Assembly (NCBI GenBank): GCA_963969595.1
Contig: OZ018409.1
Location: forward strand, 16,214,975-16,278,974
Direction of reading: 5' to 3'
Length of the DNA stretch: 64,000 nucleotides
Origin: Neckera pumila
Lineage: Eukaryota > Streptophyta > Bryopsida > Hypnales > Neckeraceae
Below, one piece after another: positions 24,810 to 35,852 of the stretch. The notes beneath the pieces were generated by a model. The model was given only the letters and a program-made list of their open reading frames with translations, made no database searches and had not been told where the DNA came from. The position numbers were made by a program, and so were the translations under genes. Position 1 is the stretch's first letter; each line of letters begins with the position of its first letter.

Positions 24810-26100
24810 CGCAATTGGTCCCTTAATCCCTTAAAAAATAAACATTTATATTTAAAACAACGGATGAACGCAAATACGTCTCAAATACACAAAGTATTGA
24901 TTTTTTCATCCTTCCAAATGTTTGTGGATTCATATGTTGGTTCTATTACTTTCTTACAGCAAAGAATTTTAGAACTTTTCCTCACAAAAAACCTACAGTT
25001 CAAAGGATGTAGGTATATTACAAAAATCAACTATTCAAATTCAGAAAATGTCCCATTAGATTTTATTAAAAAAGCAAGTAACACAAACCTTAAAAAATCA
25101 ATATAATAACATAAAATTTTGAATTCAACAAGAAAATCTTATGAAAATTACACATTTAACGTATTCAATCTAATACAAGTTTTAGAAAATAAAATAAATT
25201 TTGGTTTCAAACTATATTTGAAAATTATTTGTTAGTATAGTAGTAGATTTAATAAATGGATATGGATATATCAATGGATCATATCTAACAACATTTGTAT
25301 AAAATTTGTTGTTAAAAAAAGTTTAATTTCATTTTAAACTACATCTTTACAATTAAAAAAATTTGCCTACCCCTTGTCTTTAAGAAATTAACATTTAATC
25401 TCTAAAGATCTTTGCATTTATAAATTTCATGCACCTTTGTCAAATCTACTTGTAGGTTTGAAAATACAATTTTTTAAATTTGAATTATAAAATTATTTAA
25501 TTATTGCAATTGCAAGCTCTATTTACTAAAACTCTAATTACAAATAATTGTATTGTTTTTATGCACAGGTACAAGATGAAAAAATAATTGGAAAGTACTC
25601 TTCCAAGCACTCTCTTGTCAATGTTGTGGTTTGAATAGTGTATTCCCTTAGCTTCTTGGATTTGCCTATCAAAGTGGAGATGGAATATAGCAAGGCCTCA
25701 TCGCTCTAGAAGTGTATGATGAATCCAAATGTTGTTGATATAAATGATGTGTCTGAGATATTTTTGAGCATATAAATCCAAGTTCTTGCCTTGCTGATTT
25801 GGATCGGTAGTTGCTTGCAGTGGACTTGGGTGAAGTATAAAAAGATGCAAAGCATGATTATGTGGTTCTAAATAATTCTCCAAGAAACTTGGGGCAAGGG
25901 GTGCACCTTGTAGGCTTGTGTAGTAGAATCCTCAAACAATTATGGATTTTTTGTAAGAATTGTAGTATATTTTGTTTGGATGCAAATATTGAATTTAAAA
26001 AAATGATACTTTATCCCTTCGAGATTGTATTTTCTAATCAAATGAAAAATTACGCCCATACTCGTTATTATCAACATAATTCATGTGATTATGTTAACAC
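24810..26100. other. AT-rich intergenic DNA, nothing recognised
   Basis: Only chance reading frames of 60-107 codons are found here, all rich in Lys, Asn, Ile and Phe as expected from composition. No repeat ends or RNA gene were recognised. Confidence 0.4.
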
Positions 26101-26325
26101 CATTAGAGGGAATTGGAGGTCTTGGGAGCCTGCAACTTCCCCTGCATTTCCAGACTGCGGGAACGAAGCTGCAGCAATTGGTTGATGTAGCGCAGCGACT
26201 GTCACGTCATTTTTTTTTTTATTGAATTTTTTTTTAAACACGCCCGTAGCAGTGTTTACTGAATCTGGCCAGATTGGGGAATGGACCTTAAACGGTCTTC
26301 TAAGGTCCCCAAATATCCTCTATTG
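26101..26325. repeat. Family A TIR element, copy 3
   Basis: Begins CATTAGAGGGAATTGGAGGT and ends CCTCTATTG, with the internal words CATTTCCAGACTGCGGGAAC and AGATTGGGGAATGGACC shared with copies 1, 2 and 8. Confidence 0.7.
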
Positions 26326-27057
26326 AGATAATATTCTGGAATAGTCGCAATGTGATCGGAACGATATCATGATCATTGATGGCACTTAGAATGCGGCACT
26401 TTGTAGTGTAGACTTGCATGATACCACTTTCGACAAAGGATTAGAACCACGACTGCAACCATGTACATTCATGTGTTTTTTGGGAATCGTTACTTGACCA
26501 ATAGTTTTGTACTGTAGTTTTCAACATTGCAATAGAGCTAGTCACATAGCATTGTAGTTTTTAGCATTGATTTTTTAGATTGCACATTTTGAACTCCATT
26601 TTCCTAAGAAACAATTTCATGTGTTCTTATTTGAGAATTTTGGAACGTGAAAGTTTTTCAATGTACCCAAAAGTGGCAATCCCTGCCACATTACAACAAT
26701 GGCAATGATTAGGTAAGACCATATGCAATGCAACCAACACCACGCACAGTATTGGCACTGTGTAGGGCGGACAATAATTTTTATTTAAAATTGTGCTCCA
26801 ATGCAACCGGTATGGAGAGCTCCACTTTCACGGCCTCGATATGCGCCCCCCCTGGAATCGGCATATTTTGTCATTTTACCTATCCCGGGAAAACTCTCGG
26901 CAAGTTGATTCGTGGGAGTCATTGTGATAGAAAGTGGTAGTAACCAATGGATGCCAAGAAAAGTTTATTAATATTTGTGCTAATCAATTCAACCTTCCTT
27001 GTTTCTATGAAAAGTCCTTTCTTTAATGTAAATTTTTTTCTTCCTATCTTTTTATAA
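26326..27057. other. Intergenic DNA between two family A elements
   Basis: No coding signal is recognised. The words ACCCAAAAG(T/C)GGCA(A/G)TC(A/C)CTGCCA occur at about 26668 and again at about 27780, suggesting a further small dispersed repeat. Both carry GTGGCA..TGCCAC palindromes. Confidence 0.35.
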
Positions 27058-27343
27058 CATTAGTTGAGATTTGGAGGAACTAAAGGGCCGTTTCAAGCCT
27101 GCTCCCCCAATGCTATTCCCCTGGCAGATCGGAAACATCCGTTGTCAGATTTTTTTTTGGATTTTTTTTTGAATTTTTTTTTTGAAAAATCTAAAATGAA
27201 AAAAAAGCAATTTTTTTTGGTGGTGATGTGGCAATCGTTCTGCCACGTCACGTAGCAGCTGCAGACTACTGTGAGGTTGTTCTCCCGACCCTGGTAGCCT
27301 AGGGAACTCACAGCCCTTCAAAGGAGCTGAAAAACGTCTAATG
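27058..27343. repeat. Family A TIR element, copy 4 (sub-family with GTGGCA palindrome)
   Basis: Begins CATTAGTTGAGATTTGGAGG and ends ACGTCTAATG. It carries AAAGGGCCGTTTCAAGCCTG near the left end and the imperfect palindrome GTGGCAATCGTTCTGCCAC near 27229. Closely related to copies 5 and 6. Confidence 0.75.
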
Positions 27344-29445
27344 TACCAAAAAGTCCATGTGACATTTGGATTGCCGGCTTTGCATTGGGTCAAATTTTCC
27401 AAAGAAAGAATCAGTAGTATGGAGGCCTCGTGGAACAGTCCGCGATCCGCTCTTGCAGGGCCTTTTTACCACTGTTGCATTGCAAATGGTCTAAGTGATA
27501 ATTGGTCTTATTATATTATCAGTGCACTTTGTTGGGCAGGTGGTTGAATACGAGATTCATTTTTACTATGTTTGGGTTACTTTTATTTGGGTTTTAACTC
27601 AGGATTCAATTATTTTAGCTTCACTCTTATTGGGACTTTTTAAATTTATCTTTTCGATTGATAAATGACGTGTGTACCCCTCGGAAAAGCTTAACAATGA
27701 ATGGCATAATGCCACATGTACCCGTTTTGGAAACTATGTGCCTTTTTCTGGAAAATTGACACTTTATCACAAACAATGTACCCAAAAGCAACGTACCCTA
27801 AAGTGGCAGTCACTGCCACTACAAGTCTTGGAGGGACAAGGATAGAGAGGTCAGAATCTAGCGGGTGGAACAAATTTCGCTCAGAACAAAAATGCTGGTT
27901 TCCAGGCTGATGATTGTACAGTGCTGTTGCTTTCAGTGATACAAAAATTCAGTGAAAATCTTCCGCTGTAACTGTAACTGTAAACAGCTACAGTGAATAC
28001 GGTATCTCACATTCAGTTCTCATTTGCGGAACAGCAAAAAAGTAGTGGAACGACGATCTTCCACGCACATAAAAAGACAAGCATCATGCACCAAAAGTGG
28101 GAAGATTTTGTTGTCCGTGTCTCATGTCCTGCAGTCCGTCCAACAAGCCCTCCGTCACGTGGAAGCAAGTCCTCGAAACCAATGAAATCCATTAATACCC
28201 ATCAACAACAAGACCTCCTTTACAGCGAAACAGTGACACCACGATCTCCGACTGTGCTAACGAACCCATCGCATTCCACGGCCAGAATTCCCGCGACGGA
28301 CCTCCACGCAACAAAAGCTTTCCTTTCCTCTCCTTTCCACATGGTCAGTTCTGTCTGCCACAAGCATATAGACAGAAACATACAGACAGAAAATAAAAAA
28401 TTACGGAGTACTCCGTAAGGTCGAAAGCGAAGGTATCTGCCAGTCTACGAGGTTTTGCGAGGACTGGAGTCTCCTCAGTCTTCGCGTCGACCAGTTTGGA
28501 AGGGAAGGCATCAGCCAGTGGGGGAGCCCGCGCTTCTCGCAACACTCCCCCACTCACTAAGCTAATCACTAACTAACTTCGTGAACTCGATCAGCCGCGC
28601 CCCAGTTCAAGCGCCTGCTGCTGGCTGATCAGTGGCGTTAGCCACCATTCCACTAGCGTCGGCAATGAGCGCCTCTCAGCTATCACCGACCGCTCTTGTC
28701 GTCGTCGTACTGGGAGTTTGAATGCGAAGCAGGAGAAGTCCCGGTATGCAGAGCCGCGGAATGGCGGGGTTCTTGCCCGAATTCGTTTGGTTAGGGTTTT
28801 TGGGTGCTTGGGTTGTTCGTGGAATCAGTGAAAATAGTTTTGGGTTGTTTCTGGTGGCGCGGGATTGGTAATGCGGCAATGGTGGAGGAGGCGCGGGAGG
28901 CAGAGGGGATGGGTACTACTGAGTTCGTATGTGCGAGGAGGGCGATCTAGGGTTTGGAGTAGAGGGATCTCGTCTCGTTTTTCGCGGGAATTTTATGTGG
29001 AGGATGATGCTAGATTGGAATGTGAGTTGGGGAATGGTGAGGGTCTGAAAGGGTCGTAAGTTAATCGATGAGGGAATCATTCTTTTGGCAAGTAGCTCGG
29101 GCTTTGATGCCAATGGACTGAATGGAGACGTGGTGCCACACGGCATTTGGTGCGTGATTCCGGGGTAGGCGATTTTTTCTTGTCGGCGTTAGGAACGAGT
29201 CTTGCGTTGAGTTGAGGAGGGGAGAATTGGGCAATGGATGGTTGGAGGCGGGATAGGTAGCGGGGGGTATAGTGGTTTTAGCATTGGGAATTGTTATGGC
29301 TACTGCGGTGCGATGGACAGCATTGAGGCCTTTGCAATGCGCGAGCACGGTGTCACCGGTCACTTGCAAGTGCCAGTCATTTCAGGGCTTGTGGAGAAAG
29401 TGCTGTTTTGTGAGCCGAAGGAGGTCCGGAGAACGCGGGTATAGG
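27344..29445 (+). other. Upstream region of the coiled-coil gene
   Basis: Composition rises in GC from about 27.9 kb and marks the start of a gene island. The interval 28560-29445 probably holds the promoter and untranslated leader of the coiled-coil gene. The in-frame stretch 29272-29445 is open but is best read as leader. No TATA box or upstream gene could be assigned with confidence. Short frames on both strands here have no recognisable product. Confidence 0.4.
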
Positions 29446-32400
29446 ATGGGAGCTTTTGACGATGCGAGGTCGGGGCCAGTGATGAATGGGGCTGCTCACT
29501 CGAATGAAATCGGTACTCTCGCGGTGCTATTTTCCAACAGTCAAGGCGACGATGGCTCGTTTGCTTCGCGTCAAGGGTTGTCGCTCAACTTGAGCAGCGA
29601 AAATGACGAGTCCAATGAGTACGGGTGCATTTTTTCCCCTCTTTTCATGTCACTTTTTTAAACAGCACTTTTTTTCTTGTTAGCTGTAATAGTCGGGTGC
29701 CAAGGACTGCGAACTACGCACATTGACGGATGGATTATGATATCGAATTCGTTAATGAAGCATCTCACTGTGGTCTTAAAATTTACATATCAGTGAGTTA
29801 TTAGAACTACGAGTTGCCAGGGCTTAGGGCTGTACGCACAAGGGTGCATTTTGAGGAGTGCGTTTGGCTGCAATTGAACCTTGGCAAGGCATCGTTAGTT
29901 GGGCGATGCTAGAAGCTTGCGGTCGAGCCGGGAGTCAGCTCCGATGCTCGAGCATCATTCAGTGATTGCATCCGAAACTTCTGTCTTGATGCTGAAACAA
30001 CAAGTGTCTAGTTTTTTTTCTTAATTCATGCTTCTGAGAACTTCGACCGCATCAAACGTGTGACGACGATGCTCCTTCCATATTAATTAGAGCAAGCGGA
30101 GACTGGTGGTCAGTCCGTTCATAGTGCGGAATTGATGGAGACCGAGGGCTTTTAGTGCGCTATTTCCTGTCAGAATGGCTTTTGGCCTGGTGGAGAATGT
30201 GTTGATTGCTAGGTGATTGTCGTGGAATTAGTAGAGTAGGAATTCATATATCAGTCGCACCTATCTTATTATTGCAGGCTCTATGACAAGCTTAAAGAAA
30301 ACGGTGAATCTAGAACTGAGGGAGCGGAAGACGAGGTTGAATCAGTGGAAGAATCGGGCTCCGAGCAGTCGCATGTTGAAGCCTGGAAAGCGCAAGTAGA
30401 AACTCGGATTGGTGCATCATATCAGCACGCCAGCCAGTTACTCGAAGCAGTTAACAGAACTTTGGATGGACTGGAAAATGGCCTTGTAAAGCACGCGGAG
30501 GTAATTTTTAGCCAACCAATGTGACGAGTTTTCATTGTTTTGAATGATGAACGGCCACATCGAAGTACTTACCCACTCTTAACTTCGCCGTCGGTTTGTT
30601 AACCGACGCGTGCGAAAACTCTCTTAATTGTAACAATCTTCATTTTCTTCTGTGCAGAATCTGGAAGCTTCTGCTCTGTCTGAGGACTTCGTCTTTTCTG
30701 GAGTGGGTGATTTTCCTGTCAAGTGTTTACTTACGCTTTGCATAGCACTTCTGCTTTCTTGAGATGTTTAATTCAATTGACAAAGCCTGGCCCTTCATGC
30801 GGCTCTTCCTTTGCTTTGCTGAAGGTTGTGAGATTTCTAGGCTGCGGTGTCCAGTCTATGCTTTGAAGGAATTTTCATGTTGATGAGTCGATTATGATAG
30901 GCTCGTTTTTATTTGAGAGCTGAATGTTTTGAGTGAATGACTTGCAGGATGTTGCTGAAGGGTTGGACCATAGAGGAAGCGAAATAAGTTCACAGGTCAG
31001 GAGCTTATTTCCTTTGAGAGACAGATTTAGTAGTACAATTGTGTCCTGGCTGACATTTGTCGCAATGTTCACTTGAACATTCTGTCGAGGGTGTTTCAAC
31101 TAAACAGTCTTTTTTAGGTCCCCAATAATCTTATCTGATGCACTTCCATATATGGAGAGCCTTGCAGTACCTGACGGAGAAAGCCTGTCTGAAGGCAGGC
31201 TGAGGACTGATTTTTTGAGGACTTTCGTGTTTCTTATGTTATGTCCTGTTGCTATTTGCTTGTTTCTAACTGGCATCTCCAATTTGTATCTATCGAAAAT
31301 ATTGTACAAAGTTGAGAAGGCACGATTAATTGATGTGCTCATCCTTTTGAAACAGCCACCGGAGATAGAACAGATGCGAGAGGAGATTGAAACCCGGGAT
31401 AATCTTCTGGAAATGCTACGACTGGAAACAATTGAATCTTCCCAGACATTAAAGACTGCCACTCAAGTAATGTTCAAAGACTGAAGCTCATTCATCGTAC
31501 AGTAATCATGGTCTTCTTGTAAATCTATTGCTTCCAGGTTGCCGTGAAGCTTTTTGCTTTTCGATTCCCTATCATGAACCATTCGCTGAGTAATTGTTAC
31601 TTGGGGTGAAAAACGCTGGCTCACACAAGTGTTAATGGTCGTCTTGATACAGGCCATGATATTAGCGAAGGGTAAGATAACCTACTTGCAGGAGCAACTG
31701 GACACAGCATCGGGCTTTCTTCAGCAGGAGAGAGAAGCAACTCAACGAGCACTTGATCTCTTCTCTAGTTCGTTATTGGTACGTGATTACAATTGCGTAA
31801 TTTTTTCACGTGGTTGCCTAACTGATGTCCAATTTTATGTAGCCATGCCTCTTGTTTGTCATTTGGCGTCACAGTTTTGCTGCTCCCTCTTCTCAGAAGT
31901 CACACAAAATCCATATTTTGGAATTGAGAAACTGCATTTCCTACATATTCTGCTTTCTTTTACTTTTTGGTAATCAAGATATGACTTGGATTTACCTGTT
32001 TACGAGCATGCCTTGTTTAGGTACAGTGTATGCTAAAAGTTGTTCAATTGAATGATGGACTCTATTTTACAATTTTGCTTTGCGAGTTCTATTTGGCATG
32101 AGTCGTGGTTTTTGCGGCTAATATTTATCGCCACGATAATAGCGAGATGCTTGTGTACTTCTAGTATATTATATTTTCTGAGCTAATTTGAGTACTGCCG
32201 GTACTTAATATCTTTTGAGTTGTTTACGAGCTTGTGATTTGAGTCTCATCCCTTAGTGATGAATATGATATGTCTTCTTTTGTAGGCACTATCAGATGCG
32301 GAGACACGTGTCAAAGAACTTGAAAAACAGGTAGAGATTGGTATGCAAGGATCACAAGTTAAGGACAATTCTGCAGAGGTGGACTCGCTGAAGGTATGTT

Positions 32401-34715
32401 CTGTACGCCATCACTTTAGTTGTGGATATATTCTGAATTATCTTTCAGTTTCCTTGTATCATGTAGGATATTGACTAAGGTGTACGTGTGTTACCTGCAG
32501 GGCTTGTTGGACACAAAAGAGAAAATTATACAGTCTATGCGTGATGAAAATCGTCGCAATGCTAATATGCTCGTTGCTGCTGCGGAGACTCGAAAAGTAG
32601 GGCAAGTCCGTCTTTTAGCTTCTTGGTTGAGTTTCATTGAATTTCATTATTTGAGAATTCGATGCTTCCCGCCTTAATGTCCCTTATTTCTCATTTCTTC
32701 GAAGTAGATACCTTATTTGATGATCTGATTGAATTAGTCTTGACTAAAGGAACTCTACTTCATGCCATTTGAAATTTCTCTTAAACCCTACATATCCAAC
32801 TGGTTTATATGTCTGGAGTCTACTGTTTTCTCATATGAGAATCTTGACTCTCAGAATTCAAGTATTTTGCCTCATCAAATGATTTGCCTATTGGCTTGAA
32901 GATTGACTTGAATAATGACCAAGTAAGCTGATCTCTAATTTCTTGGCAGGGTTTAGCAAATGCGGAGAAGAAAGTAGAACTTTTCACAGCCCAAGTGGCA
33001 GTATTGGAGGAGGAAGTGCGTTCAAGAGACATGCTCTTGAAAGAGGTCAGGGTTGAGATGGTTCGAAGTACAGATGCTTTGAAGCTGGCTTCGCAAATCA
33101 AGCAGGTACCGCAGTACATTCCAAAAGTTGAGAACCCATACATGAAGATTGCAATTTTTTGTACCAGTAGTTTCACAAGATGTATTCTGCTGGCACCTTC
33201 AAGTTCATCCATTTGTTTCGTTTTATCGATGTATGTAAACGCAGTTGTTGTATACTTGAGTGGTATAGATCTAAGTTGGTTACCTATATGCGCAAGGCTT
33301 AAAATTGGGCGCTGTCTTCATCTTGGTGTCAAATTGCCTTACTTTGTCTTCTTACATTTTGCAGGATTTAAATGCAAGCAGGCAGAAAGAGCTGGAGTTG
33401 ACTCAGGACCTAGAGATGGAGAGATGCCTTGTCAAGGATCTTCAGCAGGAATTGGCTGAAAATCATAGAGCTATGCGTGCGGAACAGGTGGTTTACCAGC
33501 TCTTCTTTACAGTTGACGTACCGTAGTGTCTCTGTTGATGAAAGTTGACAACTTGACTTAATATTCTGTGTCATGTTCAACGATGTTGTGAATCACACAT
33601 ATTTTTATTTCCAGAAGCAATTGATGTTAAGCATTGTGGAGCATTCCAGGAAGTTATATGTGATTTTAACTAAGTTTGGTGCGTCTTGTCCTCTTCCACC
33701 AGACATTAAGACATATGGAAAAGAAATTGAAGGATCTACAACTTGAGGTTGAAATGCTTCGTGGGGGAGTGGGAGCACGAGACGAAGCTTTGATCCTTAT
33801 GAGAGAGGAGGTTGATAGAAGCGTTGAGGTTTTAGCCAATGCTACTGAAAGTCGCGAGGTTCTTTTTGACCCTGCTGCTTCCATTGTTTTCCATCTGGTG
33901 ATGTTACTTTGTTGTTGATCTCCAAGGAAATCCCATACAGATTTGGAATTTCTAATTTTCGTCGAGAGAAGGCGCAAATTATATTTGATTTTATCACCAT
34001 CCATTGACGGCTTTGGAGATCTTTAGCCTCGTCGATCTTCAGCTTGCAGTTGTCGATGTTTGGTTTTGTCCTGCATACAGATCTACTTTGTCCGTGTGAC
34101 AAGAGTCTCCAAATGTTTCTCTAGATGAATTGGTGATGAAAACATTTTGAAACGAGCAGGCAGTTCGACAGTTGACATCATATGTTGAAGACTTGAGGGC
34201 GGAGTTAACACTTAAGGATGAGACGGTAATGTCATTGCGAGAGGAGCTTTCTGCCGCAGAGGCTTTGTTGCGGCAGAAGAGCCTTGCGCCTAACTCTGTC
34301 CCTGGGGCCAAGACATCCGCGGATCCTGCGCAACCTAAACCTAAGAAAACTGTGAAGGTATCTTTCTCTCGTCTCGATAGTACTTGCAAGTTTAGTTGAG
34401 TGATTGGAGTGTGGCATCTGGATTTATTGGTGGAGATATTCATTGCTTATCCGATTAGCAAGGTCAAGTTCATGCTTTCTCATTTCAGCATAGAAAGATT
34501 TAGGAAGATTCTTTGGGCTGTTCAAGCTGAGCTTACGTTTTCGGGTATGGCTGCATGGCTGTAAATCTTGAAACCGCAGCCTTTAAGGCGAGTGCCATCT
34601 CTTTATTTGTCTTCGAAACACAGTTTCTGATAGTGTTGCCCATCGAATGTACCTGCAGTCACCAAAGGTGAAAAGGAAGAATAGTATGCGGAAGGCAGGC
34701 AATTCTCCTCGTTGA
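29446..34715 (+). CDS. Unnamed coiled-coil protein with exon-level internal repeats (539 aa)
   Basis: Thirteen exons: 29446-29618, 30278-30500, 30658-30702, 30948-30995, 31356-31466, 31653-31778, 32286-32393, 32501-32596, 32950-33105, 33365-33487, 33703-33858, 34160-34357, 34659-34715. All have AG/GT borders. The total is 1620 bases, one open frame with stop TGA. Exons 3-12 are all phase 0-0. Residues 1-58 are Ser/Asp-rich and 59-90 acidic; from about 92 to 495 the protein is heptad-like alpha-helix rich in Glu, Leu, Lys and Arg. The tail is basic with Pro-Lys (PAQPKPKKTVK, then SPKVKRKNSMRKAGNSPR), which looks like a nuclear localisation or microtubule-type basic tail. No membrane segment or signal peptide is seen. 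I do not recognise the family; a cytoskeletal, tethering or scaffold role is only a guess. The alternative start at 29272 is in frame but less gene-like. A possible extra exon at 31150-31210 (frame SLAVPDGESLSEGR) is unresolved. Confidence 0.82.
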
Positions 34716-35747
34716 CCCTCCCCACAATCTTGAAGGCGTGACCATAGTCAGTGGTCAAATGCAGAAATGATCAATGCTAAAAAAATGTGAGTCTGCACAT
34801 GCAGTGCTGGCGAATATCAAGCACGAGGTGGAGTCTGATGTGGTATAAGCGTCAACTAACGCCCATATTGATTGTGGTCGGTAACACCAATGAATGCAAT
34901 TGAGATGATGGGTGTCAATTAACACATCATTCTTTGGTGTGACTGAAAAATCCATTTTGTGCCGTAGTAGATTGGGTACTGATACATGGATTTTTCTAAA
35001 TTCGTGATGTAAGGGGCTCCTCTGCTGTCAGGGGATCCCTGCTCCGAACACCAGGTGATTACTGCTCAATTTGTAACATTTAATTTCCAAATGTAGGTAA
35101 CTCCTTCAGTGAGCAATTTGTGCAGGTGAACTGCATATCAAGGACAAAAACATTGCCATGAGTACTCGTGGCAATTTGTGCAAGTCATCTGCCATCGTTG
35201 TACCAGTGTACTTTGCCAATCACATCTCAACATCTCTCCTGTGGCAAGTTGCAGACAGTAAGAGAGTTAGATTGGGAGCTCATCTCTCCAAGTTCTGGAA
35301 AATTGAATGTTACTTACAAGGCCACCTCATTTTTTGACTAAGGTTAGAGGCTACCATTTGCATTCACTTTAGATGTGATGGCTGTTTTCAAGTTCTTAGT
35401 GTATCGACAGTCGAAGAAATATAAAAGTTCAGACTGCAAAGTGCATAACTGGTGTCATTTTTTCAAGTTATTAGTTTGATAACTTCGTTGACTGACCAAG
35501 ACTGAGTCTACATTGTTCTCTTTGGTCTTACACTTTCGCTCAATCAGTCTATCTAACGTCATCAAATTCTATGAGATATTGTAATGTAATGTGGTTTTAG
35601 TTAATTGGCACCTTAATGCATATCATTCATGTTTTTGCAATTGTTTTTTCTCACTGCAGGCACATGGTTTGGATAGTTTGAGCAAAGTTATCTTTATAAA
35701 CTTCAAAGAGGAAAAAGCCGTTACGAGGACAATTTCCGTTATGAGCT
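34716..35747 (+). other. Downstream region of the coiled-coil gene
   Basis: Base composition remains gene-like to about 35.3 kb, so the 3' untranslated region probably lies here. No second gene or clear polyadenylation site was assigned. Confidence 0.35.
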
Positions 35748-35852
35748 ATTGTTTGTTAGACAAAGAGCAAGCTCTTTATTTATCCTCCAAAGAAATGCAT
35801 ATTGTTTGTTAGACAAAGAGCAAGCTCTTTATTATCCTCCAAAGAAATGCAT
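35748..35852. repeat. 53/52-bp direct tandem duplication
   Basis: Two adjacent copies beginning ATTGTTTGTTAGACAAAGAG, at 35748-35800 and 35801-35852, differ by a single base length. Each contains the perfect palindrome AAGAGCAAGCTCTT. The near identity indicates a recent event. Confidence 0.9.

Noticed and set aside
27064..27402. Short Phe/Lys-rich frames on both strands
   Set aside because: They run through the A/T core of a family A element and arise from homopolymers.
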